A stretch of DNA of 6,412 bases from AC-69 sp036519575. Its GTDB lineage: Bacteria > Actinomycetota > UBA4738 > HRBIN12. Numbering within the stretch: the first letter of the stretch is position 1; each line of letters begins with the position of its first letter. The notes under the pieces are model-generated. The model saw only the letters and a list, made by a program, of their open reading frames with translations. It searched no databases and was not told the DNA's origin. Shown in pieces: positions 1-4,323 of this stretch. The stretch covers positions 1-6,412 of the forward strand of contig DATDKZ010000083.1 of assembly GCA_036519575.1 (NCBI GenBank), written 5' to 3'. The position numbers and the translations under genes were made by a program.

Positions 1-51
1 GACGATCGAGCCGGTCGAGTGGGAGCTTCAGTACTACCTCCCGTTCTTCTG

Positions 52-1320
52 ATGGGTGGGAACACCGTGGCGCTCGAGCAGATCGACCTGGTCGACCCCG
101 ACAGCTACGTCGAGCGCGTGCCGTTCGAATGGTTCGACTTCCTACGACGCGAGCATCCGGTCTCCTGGCACGACGAGCCAACGCCGAACCACGGCTTCTG
201 GGCCGTCACCCGGTTCGACGACCTGGTGACCGTCCACATGGACTGGGAGACGTATTCCTCGGAGGTCGGGGCGGTAGCCCTCGAGGAGCTCGACGAGGAG
301 CAGTTGCGGATCAGGAAGACGTTGCTCGAGACGGACCCACCGCGGCACCGGGAACTCCGCAACATCTGTAACAAGCGGTTCTCGGCCCGAGCCGTGGGCA
401 GCTACGAGGACTTCATCCGGGATGTCGCCCGCCGGGTCCTCGACCGAGCGTTGGAGCAGGAGGAGTTCGACTTCGTCCCCGCGATCTCCCGTGAGCTTCC
501 CATCCGGTTCCTGTGCGCGATCTTCGAGGTGCCGCAGCAGGACGCTCCACAGCTGATCGAGTGGGGTGACGCACTGATCGGAAACCAGGACCCTGAGTAC
601 TCGGCCGCGGTCGTGGACCAGGTGGACACCGAGGAGTTCAAGTACCTCCAGTTTCGGAGCCCCGTCGCGCAGAAGGTGTTCGACTACGCTGCGGCGCAAC
701 GGGACCTTTCCCTTGACGAGCCACGGGACGACGTCATCACGGCCCTCTCAGTGGCGCAGTCGGAGGGGGCCCTGTCCGAGCGCGAGTTCCAGAACTACTT
801 CGCGCTGCTGCTGATCGCCGGCAACGAGACGACACGGCACACCATCAGCCACGGGATGCTGGCGCTCATGGAGAACCCCGACCAGCTGCGCCGGCTCAAG
901 GAGGACCGGTCGCTGATGCCCCGCGCGGTCGAGGAGGTCCTCCGGTGGGCCACGCCGGTCCTGCACTTCCGCCGAACGGCGACCCGAGATGCCGAGCTTC
1001 GTGGGGTCAAGATCCGCAAGGGCGACAAGGTAGTGACCTGGTACATCAGCGCCAACCGGGACGGCGAGGCATTCCCCGACCCGAACCGCTTCGACATCAC
1101 GCGCCACCCGAACGAGCACGTCACGTTCGGGCCAGGAGGTCCGCACTTCTGTCTGGGAGCTCACCTGGCCCGGCTGGAAACCCGGATCCTGTTCGAGGAG
1201 CTGTTGCCCAGGCTCGACTCGATCGAGCTCGCTGGCCCGGTCGAACGGATGCGCTCCAACTTCGTGAACGGCATCAAGCACATGCCCGTGAGCGTCAAGT
1301 GGGCAGGCCAGAAAGCATAA
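52..1320 (+). CDS. Cytochrome P450, CYP124/CYP125/CYP142-like
   Basis: Heme-thiolate monooxygenase, expected to be cytosolic and to need an external ferredoxin and reductase, neither of which is in the window. Numbered from the ATG at 52 (422 residues, normal for a bacterial P450), the oxygen-binding I-helix motif AGNETT is at 256-261, the ExxR pair is E295/R298, and the heme loop FGPGGPHFCLG starts at F359 with cysteine ligand C367. The loop is one residue longer than the common FxxGxxxCxG form. This, AGNETTR and the near-terminal SNFVNGIKHMPV resemble CYP124, CYP125 and CYP142, whose known members hydroxylate the terminal carbon of methyl-branched lipids or sterol side chains. That substrate class is inference. 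The start is uncertain: GTG 19 and ATG 52 lack a clear ribosome binding site. GTG 67 has a weak one (GGTGG at 55-59) and begins just before recognisable family sequence. The gene converges with the ArsR gene. Confidence 0.95.
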   Translation: MGGNTVALEQIDLVDPDSYVERVPFEWFDFLRREHPVSWHDEPTPNHGFWAVTRFDDLVTVHMDWETYSSEVGAVALEELDEEQLRIRKTLLETDPPRHRELRNICNKRFSARAVGSYEDFIRDVARRVLDRALEQEEFDFVPAISRELPIRFLCAIFEVPQQDAPQLIEWGDALIGNQDPEYSAAVVDQVDTEEFKYLQFRSPVAQKVFDYAAAQRDLSLDEPRDDVITALSVAQSEGALSEREFQNYFALLLIAGNETTRHTISHGMLALMENPDQLRRLKEDRSLMPRAVEEVLRWATPVLHFRRTATRDAELRGVKIRKGDKVVTWYISANRDGEAFPDPNRFDITRHPNEHVTFGPGGPHFCLGAHLARLETRILFEELLPRLDSIELAGPVERMRSNFVNGIKHMPVSVKWAGQKA

Positions 1321-1373
1321 GCCCGCTCTTCAATCGGCACCCGTGCCTGAGCGGCATCTCACTCGCGACCGGA

Positions 1374-2045
1374 CTACTCGAGCCCTAGCGTGCGGCTCAG
1401 CCCTCGCCGTCCCCTCGACGTGATGAGCAGCGCTCGAGTCCCCCGCTGACGTTGGAGCCAGTCGCCCTCCAGGAGGCGATTCGTAACCGCTGCGCCCAAC
1501 GCTCCTCCCAGGTGTGCCCGACGCTCCGTCCAGTCCGGGCATCCGAACGCGAACCTCCTTCGCGCCCTGGCGGCTCGAGCAACGTCCACACCGAGCCGGT
1601 CGAAGACCTCCGAGCGAGGGCCGAGATCGATGACGCCGCCCCGGCCCGGCGCGGCGATCGCTCCTTCCTTCACCAACGCATCGAGAAGCGCGACGCCCAG
1701 GCGTCCGGCCAGGTGGTCGTAACAGGTACGAGCTTCGGCCAGGGGTGAGTTGGATGGAGGACGACGGCCCGCAGCACCCGAGACCGCGACGATGGCCTCG
1801 ACCAGTTGAGCGACGGACGGGTTCGCTAGCCGGTACCTCACCTGGCGTCCCGTCCGATCCCCCTTGACGAGCCCGTTGTCTCTCAATACTGCCAGGTGGT
1901 TGGAGACGTTGGGCTGCGTGGAGCCGGTGAGAGCCACCAAGTCGGTGACAGCGGCCGGGCCGTGAAGCAACCGGGCCAGGATCCGGATCCGTGTGGGCTT
2001 TCCCAGCGCCCGGGCCACGCCTTCGGCATGATTTCCTCTAATCAT
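1374..2045 (-). CDS. ArsR-family transcriptional repressor with C-terminal extension
   Basis: DNA-binding regulator of 223 residues, about twice a minimal ArsR/SmtB protein. The winged helix-turn-helix covers about 8-75: a conserved LGKPTRIRIL helix, the recognition helix around TQPNVSNHLAVL (43-54), then the wing GRQVRYRL (67-73). The C-terminal part has two blocks I know from a large actinobacterial ArsR subgroup: TCYDHLAGRLGVAL with C108, and CPDWTERRAHLGGALGAA with C169. The classical alpha-3 metal site (ELCxC) is absent, so an arsenic or cadmium role like that of ArsR/CadC is not supported. C108 and C169 could sense a metal or redox state, but that is a guess. The open frame extends upstream to 2666, but family similarity begins near the ATG at 2045, so I chose that. 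There is no ribosome binding site before it. The gene diverges from the frameshifted gene and converges with the P450. Confidence 0.92.
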   Translation of the reverse strand: MIRGNHAEGVARALGKPTRIRILARLLHGPAAVTDLVALTGSTQPNVSNHLAVLRDNGLVKGDRTGRQVRYRLANPSVAQLVEAIVAVSGAAGRRPPSNSPLAEARTCYDHLAGRLGVALLDALVKEGAIAAPGRGGVIDLGPRSEVFDRLGVDVARAARARRRFAFGCPDWTERRAHLGGALGAAVTNRLLEGDWLQRQRGTRALLITSRGRRGLSRTLGLE

Positions 2046-2057
2046 GGATACATGATA
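2041..2057 (-). promoter_or_regulatory. Leaderless promoter and probable operator of the ArsR gene
   Basis: A perfect 6-bp inverted repeat, ATCATG-GATA-CATGAT, fills 2041-2056 and overlaps the ArsR start codon (2043-2045). On the minus strand a TANNNT-type -10 element, TATCAT (2057-2052), is followed by six bases and then the ATG. Transcription would therefore start at or beside the A of the ATG, as in actinobacterial leaderless genes. No convincing -35 is visible. The island at about 2030-2065 is strikingly AT-rich against its GC-rich surroundings. ArsR proteins bind short inverted repeats over their own promoters, so autorepression is likely. The repeat and spacing are seen; binding is inferred. 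Confidence 0.5.
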
Positions 2058-2101
2058 TATGAAATGCGCGTCCCCATCGGCAGAAACTGATGGATCGAGG
2101 G

Positions 2102-2108
2102 AAGGAGG
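2102..2108 (+). promoter_or_regulatory. Strong ribosome binding site (AAGGAGG) before ATG 2114
   Basis: AAGGAGG is a textbook Shine-Dalgarno sequence, five bases before the ATG at 2114. That ATG is in the same frame as the N-terminal half of the frameshifted gene that follows. It is the best translation signal in this intergenic region and so favours initiation at 2114 over the ATG at 2300. Confidence 0.55.
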
Positions 2109-2113
2109 AGAGG

Positions 2114-2299
2114 ATGAGGTCACCCACACGGAACCCCTCCTGTCGGTACCAGCCGGGCGAGACCGCGCCCAGCAGTCGTTCCGAGAACGGCGGGCAGGTC
2201 GAGCGGGAGGGCTACCTCCTCGGGCTACGGACCTGGCAGGAGTCCTGCCCATGCTGCTTCTCGTCCATCCACCCGGAAGGGGTCCCAACCGGGCCACCG
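2114..2299 (+). other. In-frame 62-codon N-terminal extension or leader ORF
   Basis: Reading from the ATG at 2114, which has a strong ribosome binding site, the frame stays open into the frameshifted gene and adds 62 residues before M at 2300. The translation is poor in recognisable content: rich in S, R, P and G, with rare codons at the start and one notable cluster, SCPCCFSS, near residues 46-53. It does not look like the conserved part of the downstream protein. It may be a real N-terminus, an upstream peptide, the decayed remnant of another reading frame, or a transcribed leader. Two GC-rich inverted repeats lie inside it (2206-2219 and 2235-2249). Confidence 0.3.
2206..2249 (+). repeat. 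Two adjacent GC-rich inverted repeats
   Basis: GGAGG-GCTA-CCTCC (2206-2219) could form a small hairpin. GGCAGGA-G-TCCTGCC (2235-2249) is a perfect 7-bp inverted repeat about a single central base. Neither is followed by a T run, so they are not intrinsic terminators. They lie between the strong ribosome binding site at 2102 and the conserved part of the frameshifted gene. They might be leader structure, an operator, or chance in GC-rich DNA. Confidence 0.3.
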
Positions 2300-2867
2300 A
2301 TGCCTCTGGAGGATGACGATGTCGCGTATGTTCGTCGGGAGTTCGTCCCGCTCGGGGCGGTCTGTGCCCGTGAGGGGATTCCTCTTGCCAGTGTCCGGGA
2401 CTTGGTGCACAACGGGACAGTCGCCCAAGCCGCCATATGTCCTTCCAGATGGAACGGAAATGGTGCCCGACGACTACTTCGAGCTGATCCATGACGCGGG
2501 GAACGTCGAGAGACTTCGGCAGCACTTCGTCGAGCGGTTCGAGTCGGCAGCACGCCGGCTTGGCGATCCTGCGTCTCGGAGGGACACTCGGCAAGCCTGG
2601 GTTGAGTACCTGTCGGGTGAGTATTTCGTGTGTCTGAAGCGAGCGACCCCAGAGAACATCGTGCAAAAGGGCTGGCTGGTGCCTCGCATCGAACAGCTCA
2701 TGCGAGAACCGCGAGCGAACGATCCCGACTGGCGGAACGAGCTCAATTCAATGGTGGAGGAGCTCGACGCGCTGGAACGGCCGTTCGCAGCGTGGGACCG
2801 CATCCGGTTCGGTTCGGCGAACTCGAGGGAACGGTTGATCACGACAGCCCGGCGATCGTATCTCTGA
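2300..2867 (+). pseudogene. Frameshifted hypothetical protein with HTH-like N-terminus
   Basis: Two overlapping frames make one protein if a single base is removed near 2414-2426. The first frame gives AYVRREFVPLGAVCAREG through VRDLVHNG. The second continues KPPYVLPDGTEMVPDDYFEL and runs to the TGA at 2865-2867. The restored product from ATG 2300 is 188 residues, or about 250 from the better-signalled ATG 2114. The N-terminal block, with its short helices and a glycine-proline turn before 'YVLPDGTEMVP', resembles a MerR/excisionase-like helix-turn-helix. The C-terminal part is mostly helical and charged (TPENIVQKG, LDALERPFAAWDR). I know similar uncharacterised actinobacterial proteins, possibly the DUF6058 group, but cannot assign a function. 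The shift sits beside GGG (2414-2416) and CCC (2424-2426) runs, so a sequencing or assembly error is as likely as a true pseudogene. As written, the first frame ends at 2494. Confidence 0.7.
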
Positions 2868-2919
2868 CGTTTCGGGGGTCCACTCGACGCGAAGCGGCTA
2901 AATTTCTGAGAACGTCCGT

Positions 2920-2944
2920 GTTTCGGCTCATCCGCCTCGGGTAC
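2920..2944 (+). promoter_or_regulatory. Candidate sigma-B/sigma-F type stress promoter
   Basis: GTTTCG (2920-2925), 13 bases, then GGGTAC (2939-2944) fits the general-stress sigma consensus GTTT(AA)-N12 to 14-GGGTA(T/C) known from Bacillus sigma-B, Streptomyces sigma-B and mycobacterial sigma-F. It would start transcription near 2951, about 25 bases before the ATG at 2978, leaving room for the ribosome binding site at 2964-2969. A separate TANNNT element (TAAATT, 2899-2904) has no good -35. The match is seen; activity is inferred. Confidence 0.45.
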
Positions 2945-2963
2945 CTAGGAAGGTAATCCCGAG
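2936..2963 (+). repeat. Hairpin directly before the ribosome binding site
   Basis: CTCGGGTACCT (2936-2946) pairs with AGGTA (2951-2955) plus CCCGAG (2958-2963): 11 base pairs, an AGGA tetraloop and a two-base AT bulge. The AGGAGG ribosome binding site of the next gene starts at 2964, touching the stem. In a transcript reading through from upstream it could hinder translation or act as a weak terminator, although no T run follows. If the promoter at 2920-2944 is used, the left arm is not transcribed and the repeat may instead act as a DNA site. Confidence 0.45.
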
Positions 2964-2977
2964 AGGAGGGGACCCCA

Positions 2978-3541
2978 ATGGATGCTTGGGTGTGGATCGT
3001 CATCGTCGTCGTGGCCCTTGCGCTACTCGGATTCGTGGCGTGGACCCTTGTGACGAAGCGCCGGAGGGACCAGCTCCAAAGCCGGTTCGGCCCCGAATAC
3101 GAACGGACGGTGGAGCAGGCCGAGTCTCGCAGGGAGGCCGAGTCCGAGCTCAGCGCGCGGATGAAACATCGCAAGGAGCTGGAGATTCAACCCGTATCGC
3201 CCGAAACAGCTGATCGGTACGCGCACGAGTGGCGGGACGTGCAGGCCCGTTTCGTCGACCAGCCGAACGAGGCCGTGAAAGATGCCGACCGGCTCGTCAC
3301 GCGTTTGATGCAGGAGCGAGGCTATCCGACGGACGACTTCGAACAGCGGGTGGCGGACGTTTCCGTGGATCATCCGAACGTGGTCGAAAACTACCGCGGC
3401 GCCCATATGGTGTGGATCGCGAACGAGCAGGGCAAGGCGGGCACGGAAGACCTCCGCCGAGCGATGGTCCACTACCGATCCCTGTTCGAGGAGCTCTTGG
3501 AGCGCGAGACCCCAGAGGCCGAACGGCTGGAGGCCCGCTGA
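2978..3541 (+). CDS. Membrane-anchored hypothetical protein with RFVD-P domain
   Basis: A 187-residue protein with one N-terminal membrane segment (about 4-25), followed at once by KRRR (27-30). By the positive-inside rule the rest should lie in the cytoplasm. Residues about 36-70 are charged and helical, possibly a coiled coil. The C-terminal domain (about 80-174) has the block WRDVQARFVDQP (85-96), then GYP and VDHPNVVENYR, and ends with TEDLRRAMVHYRSLFEELL (156-174). I know this pattern from uncharacterised actinobacterial proteins often called 'secreted' or hypothetical; no reaction is known. The ATG has AGGAGG at 2964-2969, eight bases upstream. Its stop overlaps the next start (TGATG), so the two genes are translationally coupled, and the next protein repeats this domain. 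A stress-type promoter may drive both. Confidence 0.88.
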   Translation: MDAWVWIVIVVVALALLGFVAWTLVTKRRRDQLQSRFGPEYERTVEQAESRREAESELSARMKHRKELEIQPVSPETADRYAHEWRDVQARFVDQPNEAVKDADRLVTRLMQERGYPTDDFEQRVADVSVDHPNVVENYRGAHMVWIANEQGKAGTEDLRRAMVHYRSLFEELLERETPEAERLEAR

Positions 3542-3999
3542 TGACCGAACGTCGAGAAGAGCTCCGAGAGGAGTTCAGCAGCGAGGACGTGGACCGAGTT
3601 CCCGAGAACGAGGACGGCGGCAACGAGGCTCGGCCCGAGGTCGAGTCCCAGGCGGAGGTCGCGGCGGAGGGCGGCGAGGTCGCCGAAGTGTCGGAGGCCG
3701 AGGTCGCCCCGAGTGGGGACGAGGGAGGCGCCTCGGCCCTGTTGGCCGACGAGGATGCCGGAGGGTTCAGGTCGCGATGGAACGAGATCCAGGTGCGTTT
3801 CGTCGATGAGCCCAGGGGCTCGGTGCAGAAGGCCGACGGCCTCGTCGCCGAGATGATGGGGCGGCTCACCCAGATGTTCTCCGAGGAAAGGACGAGGCTG
3901 GAGAGCCAGTGGGAGCGCGGGGACGACGTCTCTACGGAGGATCTCCGCATCGCGCTCCAGCGTTACCGCTCGTTCTTCGAGCGGCTGCTTTCCGCCTAG
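3541..3999 (+). CDS. Soluble acidic paralogue of the upstream RFVD-P protein
   Basis: A 152-residue protein that starts on the last base of the upstream stop codon (ATG 3541 within TGATG). It has no membrane segment. Residues about 1-72 are an acidic, low-complexity, probably disordered arm rich in E, D, A and V. Residues 76-152 repeat the upstream domain: RWNEIQVRFVDEP (79-91) matches WRDVQARFVDQP, and STEDLRIALQRYRSFFERLL (131-150) matches TEDLRRAMVHYRSLFEELL. The stretch between these blocks is about 15 residues shorter and lacks the GYP and VDHPNVVENYR motifs. The pair therefore looks like a tandem duplication that diverged in its targeting. A shared complex is plausible from coupling and homology but unproven. 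Its function is unknown. The reading frame is open well upstream of 3541 without coding sense, so the coupled ATG is the likely start. Confidence 0.85.
   Translation: MTERREELREEFSSEDVDRVPENEDGGNEARPEVESQAEVAAEGGEVAEVSEAEVAPSGDEGGASALLADEDAGGFRSRWNEIQVRFVDEPRGSVQKADGLVAEMMGRLTQMFSEERTRLESQWERGDDVSTEDLRIALQRYRSFFERLLSA
3637..3706 (+). repeat. Four in-frame GAGGTCG heptamers in the acidic arm
   Basis: GAGGTCG occurs at 3637, 3655, 3676 and 3700, spaced 18, 21 and 24 bases apart. All copies are in the same reading frame and each encodes Glu-Val. With the surrounding AEV and EVA residues they make up the low-complexity acidic linker of the soluble paralogue. The spacing in multiples of three suggests the arm grew by in-frame slippage or short duplications. 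Confidence 0.5.
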
Positions 4000-4021
4000 C
4001 CCCGGATGTGTCTTCGAGGCT
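3998..4021 (+). terminator. Weak terminator-like hairpin after the coupled pair
   Basis: AGCCCCG (3998-4004) can pair with CGAGGCT (4015-4021) except for one C-A mismatch, around a 10-base loop, and is followed only by TTGG. It begins within the TAG stop codon of the soluble paralogue. The stem is short and there is no real T run, so read-through into the small membrane gene remains possible. Confidence 0.25.
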
Positions 4022-4076
4022 TTGGAACGGGGGTTCGTCGTGGTATGAATGATCCATTCGACAAGGGGAGGAAGAA

Positions 4077-4259
4077 GTGGACTTGGTCCTAGCAGCGAAA
4101 GGGTGTGGGTCTGGCGTCAGCACGATCCTTTGGATCATCGCAGTGGTCCTAGTCATTGCAGGCATCGTAACCCTCGTACGCGGCGGGGTCCTCGCTGGAG
4201 CCGTCCTCATCATCGTTGGGCTGCTCATCGGGCCGGGCGGGGTAAGCCTCTTCTGTTAA
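4077..4259 (+). CDS. GPGG-motif small membrane protein
   Basis: A 60-residue, highly hydrophobic protein with two membrane segments (about 17-34 and 37-52) joined by a short turn containing R35. It ends in GPGGVSLFC. The closing GPGG motif after two hydrophobic helices is the hallmark of a small membrane protein family common in actinobacteria (named for that motif in public annotation), whose function is unknown. Translation starts at GTG 4077, with GGGGAGG five bases upstream. The first residues, MDLVLAAKGCGSG, are less conserved-looking, and no better internal start is visible. It follows the coupled pair by 77 bases on the same strand and converges with the permease gene. The terminal cysteine and C10 are the only cysteines. 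I infer an envelope role from hydrophobicity alone. Confidence 0.8.
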   Translation: MDLVLAAKGCGSGVSTILWIIAVVLVIAGIVTLVRGGVLAGAVLIIVGLLIGPGGVSLFC

Positions 4260-4275
4260 CCCGTCGATGACTGAT

Positions 4276-4311
4276 CTCACGCGGGCGATATGAAGGACTG
4301 CCAGGCGTGAG
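4276..4311. terminator. Candidate bidirectional terminator between convergent genes
   Basis: CTCACGC (4276-4282) and GCGTGAG (4305-4311) are perfect 7-bp arms. After a small internal loop, GGC (4284-4286) and GCC (4300-4302) extend the stem, leaving a 13-base loop. It sits in the 64-base gap between the convergent small membrane gene and the permease gene. No T run follows on either strand, so any termination would rest on the hairpin or on Rho. Confidence 0.35.
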
Positions 4312-4323
4312 TCGGTGGGCGCG

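Noticed and set aside
142..699. Minus-strand 185-codon frame inside the P450 gene
   Set aside because: It lies wholly antisense to a well-supported P450 and its composition is that of a shadow frame.
1336..1347. GGCAC-CC-GTGCC as a terminator between P450 and ArsR genes
   Set aside because: The loop is too small unless the stem falls to four base pairs, and no T run follows on either strand.
2414..2430. Programmed ribosomal frameshift in the 2300-2867 gene
   Set aside because: There is no slippery heptamer, no obvious stimulatory stem or internal Shine-Dalgarno, and no known precedent in such a family. A single-base indel at G or C runs is simpler.
2046..2666. Upstream extension of the ArsR reading frame to a 430-residue protein
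   Set aside because: The added residues are proline- and arginine-rich, lie antisense to the frameshifted gene, and precede the normal ArsR N-terminus. The ATG at 2045 fits the family.
3297..3950. 217-codon minus-strand frame rich in serine
   Set aside because: It is antisense to the coupled pair, is low-complexity Ser/Arg/Pro, and has no ribosome binding site or family resemblance.
4020..4046. A second stress-type promoter (CTTT then TGGTAT) before the small membrane gene
   Set aside because: Both boxes deviate from consensus and the spacer is at the upper limit, so the match is no better than chance.
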